Below are positions 1-6,879 of a stretch of DNA of 11,517 nt, one piece after another (the stretch's first letter is position 1; each line of letters begins with the position of its first letter). A program made the position numbers and the translations under genes. This DNA comes from Bacillota bacterium (GTDB lineage Bacteria; Bacillota; Clostridia; Christensenellales; Aristaeellaceae). The stretch covers positions 1 to 11,517 of the forward strand of contig JAEWNM010000337.1 of NCBI GenBank assembly GCA_023392755.1, read 5' to 3'. The notes beneath the pieces are model-generated. The model was given only the letters and a program-made list of their open reading frames with translations, made no database searches and was not told where the DNA came from.

Positions 1-177
1 TTTTGACACATCATTGCCTATCGAATAGTAAACCAATATTGAATGCCACAGTTCTCCTTCAAAATGTGAAACAGAGTATTTTATTTCATGAACACAAATT
101 ATTCCATTATTTGCCCAAGAATTAAACGTATTTTCCACACTAGATATACTTGGATATGAGAAAATCTTTAGCATCAT
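1..177 (-). CDS. Cse60-like sporulation protein, 3' end cut by window edge
   Basis: The reverse strand is open for 59 codons from an ATG-ATG start at 177 to the window edge; the stop lies outside. The product begins MMLKIFSYPSISSVENTF and continues with NSWANNGIICVHEIKYS, then a hydrophobic strand HSILVYY. The order (short beta strand, amphipathic stretch, 'I..IKYSVS', then an S-I-L-V-Y-Y strand) resembles the small Cse60 family (about 60 residues), known in Bacillus as a sporulation gene coordinately expressed with sigma E; its biochemical role is unknown. A GAGGTGG ribosome binding site at 183-189 sits 5 nt before the start. A sigma-E-like promoter lies directly upstream, which fits the assignment. 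The frame is AT-rich compared with the genes further right. The gene is visible by its start, its signals and protein-like composition. The family call is from memory of the pattern and is only moderately secure. Confidence 0.6.
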   Translation of the reverse strand, partial: MMLKIFSYPSISSVENTFNSWANNGIICVHEIKYSVSHFEGELWHSILVYYSIGNDVSK

Positions 178-196
178 CGTCTCCACCTCATAATTT

Positions 197-225
197 TTTC
201 TATGCAAGATTGATATATGTTATGT
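197..225 (-). promoter_or_regulatory. sigma-E-like sporulation promoter for the Cse60-like gene
   Basis: Read leftward, a -35-like acATAac (225-219) is followed after 14 nt by CATAGAAA (204-197). This approximates the Bacillus sigma-E pattern (ATA-containing -35, 14-15 nt, CATAnnnT-like -10). The expected start of transcription is near 190, giving a very short leader just long enough for the GAGGTGG site at 183-189. The match is imperfect in the outer -35 bases and the last -10 base. Confidence 0.45.
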
Positions 226-330
226 CTGTTTCTAAAAAATATTCCATTGGAAGGATAAGGCAACATAAATTCCGCACAATTTAAAAGCAATCGGCGATTG
301 GTCGGATAAGGTTGCGAAACAAACCTCAAC

Positions 331-478
331 CATAAAGGAGGCCTTCTCATGTGCATGCGCAATATTCCAAATTGTCATAAAGGATGAGCCTTCCTTCCTC
401 ATCAAGACACATACCACAGGCACCCCCACCCTTGGCTTCCCCTTGAGGGAAAGTTGTTGCCGCAAGCGACGGATGAGG
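331..478. repeat. Imperfect direct repeat plus nested inverted repeats
   Basis: CATAAAGGAGGCCTTCTCAT (331-350) is repeated about 45 bp on in a longer version (376-402) that starts CATAAAGGATGAGCCTTC and ends CCTCAT. The second copy carries the inverted pair GATGAG (383-388)/CTCATC (398-403). The same CCTCATC (397-403) can instead pair with GATGAGG (472-478), enclosing a hairpin cttcccc-ttga-gggaaag (436-453). The 'ttccccttgaggg...gccgcaagc...ggatgagg' pattern is like short dispersed intergenic elements common in gut Clostridia genomes. That resemblance is from memory and other copies cannot be counted here. Confidence 0.45.
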
Positions 479-593
479 TATTTATAAGGTGTCCCGCTTG
501 CAGGCATCATATTTCATTCCTCACAGCCAAGCCCGTCCGTTCGCCCTCTATCTTTAACATGCAACGTTTATCAAGGACGGGTGCGGAAAGGTT

Positions 594-721
594 CCTTCAC
601 CCCGCCCCCGCCAGTGTCGGAAAACGGGCGTGGTGAAGGAGACCGGCGAAACGAGCAGTGCGAACAGCAGTGAAGCAATGCGCCGGTTGAGACGGCCGGA
701 GAATTTTTTCAAAAAGTCTCC
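594..721. repeat. Three consecutive inverted repeats
   Basis: Three stem-loops follow each other with almost no gap. The first pairs CCTTCACCCCGCCC (594-607) with GGGCGTGGTGAAGG (626-639), 13 of 14 positions. The second pairs ACCGGCG (642-648) with CGCCGGT (681-687). The third pairs GGAGAATTTTT (698-708) with AAAAAGTCTCC (711-721), 10 of 11, with a 2-nt centre. The third lies about 25 nt beyond the sigK stop and, read leftward, could serve as its terminator although its T-run is inside the stem. The compact array could be a dispersed intergenic repeat or a small structured RNA; the sequence alone does not decide. Confidence 0.5.
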
Positions 722-746
722 TTCCCGCTAAATCACTCTATGCCCC

Positions 747-1442
747 CTACCCTTCGCCCCTTTGCAGCCAGTCCCGTATCATTTGAATGGCATGCTTTTC
801 CACCCTGGATACGTATGACCTGGAAATGTTGAGATGCCTGGCTATTTCGTGCTGATGTCGGGCCCGGCCGTCCAGTATGCCGTAGCGCAGCTCCAGCACA
901 ATCCGCTCCCGGCGCGGCAGCCGCTTCAAAAGGCACCGCACCCTGCCCATGGTAACGCGCTTATGTACCTCCTCCTCCACCACATCCCCGGGTGTGCCCA
1001 GTATATCCATAAAGGAAATATCATTGCCTTCCCCGTCGGTGCCGATGGGCTCGCTTAGCGACACATCCCCCCGGCGTTTCTTGGCTGCCCGCAGCGCCAT
1101 CAATATTTCGTTTTACACGCATCGCGCGGCATAGGTGGCCAGGGCGGTCCCGCTGCCCTGCTTGTATGTTTCAATGGCTTTAATCAGCCCCATGGCCCCG
1201 ATATGCACCAGGTCCTCCTGGGTGCAGCCGGGCACGGTATACTTGCGGGCCACGTGCACCACCAGGCGCAGGTTATGTTCGATCAGCTTTTTGCGGGCGC
1301 AGTCATCCCCCTGCTGCATGGCCGCCAGAAAATCGGCCTCCTGCTCCCGTGTCAAGGGTTTGGGAAAGCTGGAACGGCCCGCGATAAATCCAAGGAGAAA
1401 CAAGCATTCCTTTACGATAAAGAAAAGCAGCGCATCGATCAT
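747..1442 (-). pseudogene. sigK: RNA polymerase sporulation sigma factor SigK, interrupted by an in-frame stop
   Basis: Sigma K drives late mother-cell transcription (coat and spore maturation). One reading frame of 231 codons, near the 241 of Bacillus SigK, runs from ATG at 1442 to TAG at 747, preceded by AAGGAGG (1452-1458) with 9 nt spacing. The N-terminus is a hydrophobic pro-sequence (MIDALLFFIVKECLFLLGF) like the one removed by SpoIVFB. Then come the sigma region 2 sequence RKKLIEHNLRLVVHVARKY, GLIKAIETYKQGSGTALATY and region 4 with helix-turn-helix HEIARHLNISRSYVSRVEKH. The frame is broken once: codon 110 (1115-1113) is TAA where the family has Glu (AARC-V-stop-NEILMALR instead of AARC-I-E-NEILM). 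The stop falls inside region 2.4, so neither piece alone should act as a sigma factor. The break coincides with the skin-element junction of other sigK genes. A single G-to-T change, a scar of excision or an assembly error would all explain it. Confidence 0.85.
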
Positions 1443-1464
1443 GCAACAAATCCTCCTTATGGGT

Positions 1465-1493
1465 TATTCTATGCCGCTCGGGCGGATTTGGTG
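1465..1493 (-). promoter_or_regulatory. sigma-K-type promoter upstream of sigK
   Basis: Read leftward, CACC (1493-1490, matching mACm) is followed after 16 nt by CATAGAATA (1473-1465), a full match to CATAnnnTA. This is the Bacillus sigma-K promoter form as I know it. It implies positive autoregulation of sigK, which is established in Bacillus. The transcription start would fall near 1458, at the ribosome binding site, so the leader would be very short. Confidence 0.55.
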
Positions 1494-1631
1494 CCGCACT
1501 CTCATTTTATTGCTGCCATCTGCCCTCTTGCCTATGCGCTGCGGCACGCCTTAATAGCAAACAGGCGGGGGAGGATACTTGTCCGCTTGCCCGCTCATGC
1601 TATGCCTGTCAACCTTTGGGGAGGATAACGG

Positions 1632-2225
1632 ATGAATATCGGCTGGAATATAGAAACCTATCTGACACTCGCCGCAATTGCCTTTTCGGCGGTTGTCCTG
1701 CTGCTGGTCATTAGGAACAATTGGAAAAAATACGGCCTGCTCCTTCTGCTCTGCGCTGTAATCGGCAACATATTGTGCTATCTTTTCGTTGTGCTGGGCT
1801 TTTACCATTACCCGTACAGACTGTTTCCCAAAATTACCATCATGCCTGTATCGCTTATTGTAACCATGTTCCCAGGCCTGATTTTGTTTTCTGTAAGGTA
1901 CAGCCCCAAATCATGGGCCTACAAGATACCTTTTTATTGGGTTCTTGTCCATCTTGGCGTGCTTATAGAGGGGTGGGCTGAAAAGCAAACGCAGCTCATC
2001 AAATACAATGCATCCTGGAATCTTTGGGCGTCGTATACATGGTGGTGGATATTCCTTCTGGTGTTCGAATGGGTTGGCGGTATGGTCGTACCGGCGGAGT
2101 CCAGAAAGCCCATAGACCAGGAGCTGATGAGGTACGGGAAAATCGGGTGGTTCATTGTACACTTTATTCTGATCTGCACCATTTTCATTGCCGGCGTATA
2201 TACGGGCCATTCCCTTGTGAAATAA
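1632..2225 (+). CDS. CBO0543-like multi-pass membrane protein
   Basis: This 197-residue protein is almost entirely membrane. Hydrophobic segments lie near residues 10-28, 34-58, 68-88, 98-114, 132-152 and 171-190, giving about six passes, with short loops rich in Trp and Tyr (for example WNLWASYTWWWIF). No catalytic motif is visible. The pattern, including the FYHYPYRLFP turn and the EWVGGM segment, resembles the CBO0543 family of Bacillota membrane proteins, whose function is unknown; this is a recognition from memory. The start ATG at 1632 follows GGGGAGG (1618-1624) by 7 nt. The gene is divergent from sigK with about 190 bp between starts and ends just before a GC-rich palindrome, so it looks like a single-gene transcription unit. 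I found no strong vegetative promoter in front of it. Confidence 0.75.
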   Translation: MNIGWNIETYLTLAAIAFSAVVLLLVIRNNWKKYGLLLLLCAVIGNILCYLFVVLGFYHYPYRLFPKITIMPVSLIVTMFPGLILFSVRYSPKSWAYKIPFYWVLVHLGVLIEGWAEKQTQLIKYNASWNLWASYTWWWIFLLVFEWVGGMVVPAESRKPIDQELMRYGKIGWFIVHFILICTIFIAGVYTGHSLVK

Positions 2226-2229
2226 GCGT

Positions 2230-2251
2230 CTGCCGGCCCGCGGGCCGGCAG
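2230..2251. terminator. Perfect GC-rich palindrome between convergent genes
   Basis: A 22-bp perfect palindrome (CTGCCGGCCC pairing with GGGCCGGCAG around a central GC) begins 5 nt after the stop of the membrane-protein gene. The solute-binding protein gene converges on it from the right. No good T-run follows on the plus strand (GCTGTTCC); leftward it is followed by ACGCTTATTT. It may work as a weak bidirectional terminator or be another copy of a palindromic repeat. Confidence 0.4.
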
Positions 2252-2313
2252 GCTGTTCCAACACGCAAGCTTCACCGTGTGTCCGCAAAGCCTGCGATAC
2301 CCCGATAGAAATA

Positions 2314-3702
2314 TCACCTGTTCTCCATTTCTATCATCCGCGCCATCCGGTCCAGTTCACCGAGGAAACGCTCTGTATCAAGCAGCCCGGAGGCGTATTG
2401 CTTTTCCAAACCCCATAGCGCATAAAGCGTATCCGTGGAGCCGTCAAAAGCGCCCGGAGCCGGGAAATACAGCGTTGGGCATAGGTACTGTAATCCGCAA
2501 GCTGTGCGGGGGACATAAAATACTTGCCTTTATCGGTTTCCGTATATGCCAGATAATACTCAGAGCTCTCCAACTGATCTTCAATCGCAAGCTTCTGCTC
2601 CAGCGTCAGGTCAGGGTTTTTGAGCTGTTCCCTGAATGCGTCAACTCTCTCAGACCAGTGCTTCAGCGCGCTCTCATAGTTGGGGTCGATAATAGGCTCA
2701 GCGCCTTGGTACAGCAAAGCGCGCGTCCATCTTATCGGGCTCTCCGGTCCAATCACAAGCTTCTCCAGCAATTCAATGCACAAGCCGGCCATGCTTGAAT
2801 CGGGACTCACGGCATACATATCCAGCGAAGCCTTGATGATTTTAGGCTGTGTATCATTCAGGCGAAAGCAAAGAATATTTTCCGCTTTTTGAGGCCAGGC
2901 AATTTGAAGCCCATCTTCAAAAAGCTGATAGTCACCCGGCCGTGCTCCGAATAAATCCATTCCTGGTTCCACGTCATAAATGCGCGCGCCGGCCGCTTTG
3001 CAGCGCTCAAGCAGCGCTGCAAGCTCCGGGTCGTTAAAGCGAAGCGGCTCCCCCGCAAATTGCACCTGCGTGATATAGCTGTCGATGAGCAGCTTTGTGA
3101 GCCATGCGGTGTAGCTGTATTCATCGTACAGCTCCGCATCCCAAGAAAGCTTCAACCGGATATTTTGCTCCCGGACTGCATCTTGGCGGTCGCACCAGCG
3201 TTCCAGAAAATCCAAAAGCGCGGGGAAGGAATCGGGAATGTCTTCCCCCGTCAAGCCCGCCGCCTCCCAGCCTTCCTGGTTAATCTGCATATAGTAAAAC
3301 GAGATATTGCTGGGCACGGCAAATATCTTCCCATCGGCCATGGCCTGTTTGGCAATCAAGGGATGCATCCGGCCAATGGCCTCCCGAATCACCTGGCTTT
3401 CGGACAGGTCAGCGCAATACCCCTTTTTCATGATTTGCTGGTAGTCAAAACGATCTGTAGCCAATTGAAATAGATCGTTGGCGAATTCCTTTGTCAATAA
3501 AGCTCCGGTGAACTCATTTGTTGTATTATATGTAGATGTCAGACTGCTCAAACGCCACATCCGGATGCGCCGCCAGAAAATCCTTATACCCCTTGTTTTC
3601 AGTGTCTATGCCGCCATAGTATTTTATTGTTTCCGCATTAGCATGGAATGCGAAGGCCAGGCAAAGTACCAATACGATAAGAAAACAGCCCTTTTGCTTC
3701 AT
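2314..3702 (-). pseudogene. Extracellular solute-binding protein of an ABC transporter, two frameshifts
   Basis: The reconstructed gene spans 463 codons, the usual size of a family 1 (sugar-type) ABC solute-binding protein. ATG at 3702 follows AAGGGGG (3712-3718). Residues 1-23 form a signal peptide ending in ANA before Glu24, with no lipobox cysteine. The first frame reads MKQKGCFLIVLVLCLAFAFH and stops at TAA 3528-3526. The main body (NTTNEFTGALLTKEFANDLF onward, with ISFYYMQINQEGWEAAGLTG typical of these proteins) lies in another frame to TGA at 2334. The natural C-terminus (YFPAPGAFDGSTDTLYALWG, ending MIEMENR) is back in the first frame and stops at 2314. A one-base gain near 3530 and a one-base loss near 2475 would explain this exactly, since total length is a multiple of three. 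No permease gene is nearby, so the substrate is unknown. It is either a decaying gene or carries two sequence errors. Confidence 0.75.
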
Positions 3703-3788
3703 TCTGCGTTACCCCCTTGTGTACTTGTCCCATAGTAATACGCATACGAGGAAGCCGATGTTACCTGATATGAAAAAATATTTTGAAC

Positions 3789-3826
3789 CGCAAAAAAAGC
3801 TGTACGCTTCCCGCAGTTTTTTTGCG
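3789..3826 (-). terminator. Hairpin with A and T tracts, end of the rnj cluster
   Basis: CGCAAAAAAA (3789-3798) plus CTG (3800-3802) pairs with CAGTTTTTTTGCG (3814-3826), leaving one unpaired G. It lies in the 220-bp gap between the U32 gene stop (3924) and the solute-binding protein start (3702). Read leftward it has seven T in the 3' arm, so it may end transcription of the four-gene cluster. The GC part of the stem is short, which lowers confidence. Confidence 0.4.
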
Positions 3827-3923
3827 CCCTCTTGTATTATGGCATGCGCAAAAGGCGGAGCAATGCCTGAACATCCTCCGCGCAGCCGTATATGTGCCAT
3901 TCTCAATAAAATTTAAACCGCCC

Positions 3924-5204
3924 TTACCCTTGCATATGGTTCCTGACCGGCCCCCGCAGTATATCCCCTTCCGATACGTCAAAGGGGAAAGCCATCAAAA
4001 GCACCGTACCGGCCACGCCGTGGGTTTTTATCTCTTCCCCCGTGCTCTGCAATACAATCCTGTCAGGCGTGTACGCACGGCTTCCGCCGGGCGTCAATAC
4101 CTCCAACTCATCTCCCGCGTAGAACCTGTTTTTCAGCTCCACGGCCACCGCCTCCCCAGCCCTGGCGGAGGCCATAACCCGGCCCGCATACTCCATGGTC
4201 TGGGTAAAACCCGCCGCGCCGCCGCCATTCTCCGGCGCACCCAGCAAAAATCCCGTGCCGTACGGGCGGTGGCTGGCCTTGCTCAGCTCCCTTTCCAGTT
4301 CCGGCAAAAGCATCAAAAACGCTTTTTCCCCAACCGCCAAAGCGTCCAGGCCCCGGCGGTAGGCCGATACAACGGTGGCCACATAATATTCCGTTTTCAT
4401 GCGGCCCTCAATTTTCAGCGACGATAATCCGCATTCAGCAAGCCTTGGCAGCAGCGCCAGCGCGTTGATATCCCGGGCGGAAAAGATATACGTACCGTTT
4501 TCATCATCACATACAGGAAAATATTCCCCCGGCCGCTTCTCCTCCACCACATGGTAGCGCCAGCGGCAGGGCTGGGCGCAGGCGCCTTGGTTGGCTCCGC
4601 GCCTGGTCATATCATTGCTCAGCAGGCACCTTCCGCTATAGGCCATGCAGGCCGCGCCGTGCACAAACGTTTCCAGCTCCAGCTCCGCGGGCGTGTTTTC
4701 CCGCAGCGCGGCGATCTGAACAAGGCTCATTTCCCTGGCCAATATCACACGCCTGGCCCCAAGGCCAAAATAGAAGGCGGCTGACCGGCTGTTCACCGTG
4801 TTGGCCTGGGTGCTTATGTGCAGCCGCAATCCGGGAACCTTCTCCAAAAGCGCCAGAACCGCGCCCAGGTCGCTTACAATGGCGGCATCCACGCCGCAAT
4901 CCAGCGCAAACCTGGCCGCGTCCAGCAGCCCTTCAAAATCCTCGTCAAAGGGGAAAATATTCAATGTAAGATAGAACCTTTTTCCCTTTTCGTGACACTT
5001 TTTGACCGCAACCGGCAAAGTTTTATCCGTAAAATTACCGGCAAATGCCCGCAGGCCAAATTTCTGCATGCCGCCATATACGGCGTCGGCCCCAAAGTGC
5101 AGCGCCGCCTCAAGCTGGCTCATGCCGCCGGCCGGGGCCAGCAGCTCCGGCACGGCGCCTCTAGTATGAACCTGCCTCAATTTACAGACCTCTGCTCTCG
5201 TCAT
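3924..5204 (-). CDS. U32 family protein, likely tRNA 5-hydroxyuridine synthesis (YrrO/TrhP-type)
   Basis: The 426-residue product begins its fold at PELLAPAGGMSQLEAALHFG and carries the U32 signature ETFVHGAACMAYSGRCLLS (residues 178-196). Four cysteines (186, 193, 209, 213, the last two in GACAQPC) match the set that holds an iron-sulphur cluster in better-studied relatives. A C-terminal beta-rich domain follows (about 330-426). Although named peptidases, characterised members hydroxylate RNA: Bacillus YrrN/YrrO (TrhP) make 5-hydroxyuridine at the tRNA wobble position, and RlhA acts on rRNA. Length and the mltG neighbour point to the YrrO type. The ATG at 5204 overlaps the end of mltG by 23 nt; a TTG at 5180, just after the mltG stop and behind AGAGG, is a possible alternative start. 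Upstream in-frame codons to 5327 are overlap with mltG and not conserved-looking. The methyltransferase gene that separates the pair in Bacillus (yrrM/trmR) is absent here. Confidence 0.85.
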   Translation of the reverse strand: MTRAEVCKLRQVHTRGAVPELLAPAGGMSQLEAALHFGADAVYGGMQKFGLRAFAGNFTDKTLPVAVKKCHEKGKRFYLTLNIFPFDEDFEGLLDAARFALDCGVDAAIVSDLGAVLALLEKVPGLRLHISTQANTVNSRSAAFYFGLGARRVILAREMSLVQIAALRENTPAELELETFVHGAACMAYSGRCLLSNDMTRRGANQGACAQPCRWRYHVVEEKRPGEYFPVCDDENGTYIFSARDINALALLPRLAECGLSSLKIEGRMKTEYYVATVVSAYRRGLDALAVGEKAFLMLLPELERELSKASHRPYGTGFLLGAPENGGGAAGFTQTMEYAGRVMASARAGEAVAVELKNRFYAGDELEVLTPGGSRAYTPDRIVLQSTGEEIKTHGVAGTVLLMAFPFDVSEGDILRGPVRNHMQG

Positions 5205-6369
5205 ACGCCTTCCACAGGGGCGCGTATATGGCCACAGCCTGGTTATGCTCCTCCAGCGTCTTGGAAAAGTGCAGCTCGCCCGTGTTGGGGTCCTTGCTGC
5301 AAAAGTACATATACTCATCCGCCACAAACGTCTCGTCCGGATACAGCGCCGCCTGAATCGCCGCCGGGGATGGGCTGCATATGGGCCCTAAAGGCAGCCC
5401 TGAGTATTTGTAGGTGTTGTAAGGCGAGTTAATGTTCAAATCATCGTTGGTCAGCGACATGCGCCGCACCCCCGTGATGTAATGGATGGTCACATCGCTT
5501 CCCAATTTGGTGTTGGTTTTCAGCCGGTTGTGGAACACTGCCGAAACCCTGGCAAAATCCGGCTCTTTCGCCTCCTTCTCAATCAGCGAGGCGAGAGTCA
5601 AAATCTGATCCATGGACATATTCAATTGTTCCGCCCGTTCATGGTACGAGGAGGGATATACCACCTCTGTCTGGGACAGCAGCTTGCGTACGATATCCAC
5701 GCTGGTGGCGTCTGTGTACACTTCGTACGTATTGGGAGACAGATATCCCTCCAGCACAAACTTGCGCTGACCCACGTTGGGGCTGGAAAGCACATCGCTC
5801 ACATAGTAGTATTCGCTGAAATTTTCCCCGGTGCGGCACATCTGCAAAAACTCATCCTTGTTTTTGATGACCCCGTCGGTGAACAGCTTTTCCGCGATAT
5901 CGCTAATGGTCCAGCCGGGAATGACGGTAATCCTCGCCGTAATCGGCTTGCCGTCGCCCGTAGTCAATTGGTTTGCGATTTCGTCAATGGACATGGCGCG
6001 GGTCAGCTGATATTCCCCCGCCTGTATCTTTTGGCCCAGGCCGATAAAATCGCAGTAATATTTGAATATGGTTTTATTGCGCACCAAATTCTGATTTTCA
6101 AGATTAGTAGCCACGCGGGTCAGGCTGCTCCCGCTCTCTACGACAAAGGCGATGGAGCCGGTGCTTGCAAGATCCACCGGGGCCAGATAATGGCCGTATA
6201 CCCAATTCCAGCCGGCCATGGACAGACCTATCACCACAATCAGGGAGCCAACCACGATCAGCAGCGGCCTTAGCATATGCCACAGGCCGCTATACCAATA
6301 CAGGCCGTACTCCCGCTCGTCCCTAAGAGACTGGTGCGTATAATCCTTTTTCGGTCCGCGCTTTTTCAC
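5182..6369 (-). CDS. mltG: Endolytic transglycosylase MltG (YceG-like)
   Basis: MltG cleaves nascent glycan strands at the outer face of the membrane and sets where peptidoglycan polymerisation ends. The 395-residue product has a basic cytoplasmic N-terminus, one membrane anchor at about 34-57, a LysM-like YceG region (about 73-150, FVVESGSSLTRVATNL) and the catalytic domain. That domain includes EGYLSPNTYEV (207-217) and LASLIEKEAK, in which Glu264 is the expected catalytic residue. DVTIHYITGV and YNTYKYSGLPLGPICSPSP follow, as in the family. It starts at GTG 6369, 8 nt after GAGGAGG (6378-6384). It lies 24 nt beyond the ylbF-like gene and overlaps the U32 gene, so the three are probably co-transcribed. 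Length and motifs are complete. Confidence 0.93.
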   Translation of the reverse strand: MKKRGPKKDYTHQSLRDEREYGLYWYSGLWHMLRPLLIVVGSLIVVIGLSMAGWNWVYGHYLAPVDLASTGSIAFVVESGSSLTRVATNLENQNLVRNKTIFKYYCDFIGLGQKIQAGEYQLTRAMSIDEIANQLTTGDGKPITARITVIPGWTISDIAEKLFTDGVIKNKDEFLQMCRTGENFSEYYYVSDVLSSPNVGQRKFVLEGYLSPNTYEVYTDATSVDIVRKLLSQTEVVYPSSYHERAEQLNMSMDQILTLASLIEKEAKEPDFARVSAVFHNRLKTNTKLGSDVTIHYITGVRRMSLTNDDLNINSPYNTYKYSGLPLGPICSPSPAAIQAALYPDETFVADEYMYFCSKDPNTGELHFSKTLEEHNQAVAIYAPLWKAYDESRGL

Positions 6370-6393
6370 GTATGATGCCTCCTCGCGATGAGC

Positions 6394-6741
6394 CTACTCC
6401 AGGCCGGGCAGATGAAACTCCAGCCCGGAAGCATCCGTCAGTATTTTGAAGATATCGCCAATCGCCTGCTGCAGGCGCATTTCCGCCAGCAGGTAGGCGG
6501 ATACCTCCTGGCTGGCAAACAGCAGCGCCGTCAGTTGGGAGAATCGCTGCATCTCCTCCTCGTGCCCGGAGGTTTGCGACATGGCGGCCATTTGAAGCCT
6601 CGTCTGCATCTTTTTGTATTCCGACAAAAGCGTTTTATTGGTTTCATCCGCCAAAACGGTTTCCTTCAGGCTGACATAGGTTTGGTATTCCTCGCTTTCC
6701 CGGATGTCCCGGGCCAGCTCGTGGGCTTTACTATATTGCAT
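6394..6741 (-). CDS. YlbF/YmcA family protein
   Basis: This is a 115-residue, mostly helical, charged protein beginning MQYSKAHELARDIRESEEYQ, with 'LLSEYKKMQTRLQMAAMSQT' and 'AEMRLQQAIGDIFKIL' typical of the YlbF/YmcA (Com_YlbF) fold. In Bacillus, YlbF (RicF), YmcA (RicA) and YaaT (RicT) form a complex that supports sporulation, competence and biofilm formation and guides RNase Y-dependent mRNA maturation. The ATG at 6741 is chosen because GGAGGG (6749-6754) precedes it by 7 nt; a longer frame starting at 6789 has no such site and its extra 16 residues do not fit the family. It sits between rnj and mltG, next to another RNA-decay gene. Which Ric subunit it corresponds to cannot be told from this sequence. 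Confidence 0.82.
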   Translation of the reverse strand: MQYSKAHELARDIRESEEYQTYVSLKETVLADETNKTLLSEYKKMQTRLQMAAMSQTSGHEEEMQRFSQLTALLFASQEVSAYLLAEMRLQQAIGDIFKILTDASGLEFHLPGLE

Positions 6742-6793
6742 GGTTTTTCCCTCCGTGATACAACGGGTATGCCGTATAAAAGACTGCACCTAT

Positions 6794-6863
6794 AAAAAGT
6801 TCCCGCTAGCTGTGGGAAAACCCTTCCCAGAAAACTGGGTCAAGGCCTCTTTAGCCGCGGGAA
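6794..6863 (-). terminator. Branched terminator or attenuator between rnj and the ylbF-like gene
   Basis: Read leftward from the rnj stop, TTCCCGC (6863-6857) pairs with GCGGGAA (6806-6800) and is followed directly by CTTTTTAT. Inside, CCTT-CCCAG pairs perfectly with CTGGG-AAGG (6845-6822) around a TTTT loop, with GA bulged. It lies within the 138-nt gap between rnj and ylbF, 17 nt past the rnj stop. It would reduce read-through into ylbF-mltG-U32. I saw no strong separate promoter for ylbF, so partial termination is plausible. Confidence 0.6.
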
Positions 6864-6879
6864 GCCAAAAACAACGTTC

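Larger units (their letters stand above)
226..746. other. Gene-poor spacer with repeats
   Basis: I see no convincing gene in this stretch. About 226-390 is AT-rich, and from about 390 to 725 it becomes GC-rich and rich in inverted repeats. Frames at 232-510 (minus) and 454-636 (plus) are open, but they cross the repeat structures and do not resemble a known protein. One short rightward frame, 349-387, has a very good AAAGGAGG site; it is listed as a finding only. Confidence 0.5.

Noticed and set aside
232..510. A 92-codon leftward frame upstream of the Cse60-like gene
   Set aside because: It crosses the direct and inverted repeats at 331-478, and its sequence has no recognisable domain.
226..746. 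A CRISPR array or prophage remnant in the repeat-rich spacer
   Set aside because: The repeats are few, imperfect and not evenly spaced with unique spacers, and no cas, integrase or phage gene is present.
1105..1125. Recoding of the sigK stop codon (readthrough or selenocysteine)
   Set aside because: The codon is TAA, which is not used for selenocysteine, and TAA ends other genes here (for example mltG and the membrane protein gene). No downstream recoding signal is visible.
747..1442. Two separate functional genes for the halves of SigK
   Set aside because: Both halves share one frame with only a stop between them. The second half has no good ribosome site, and the split lies within region 2.4, which is needed for -10 recognition.
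3709..3906. A 65-codon leftward frame between the U32 gene and the binding-protein gene
   Set aside because: It contains the A/T-tract hairpin at 3789-3826, overlaps the ribosome site of the next gene and has no family features.
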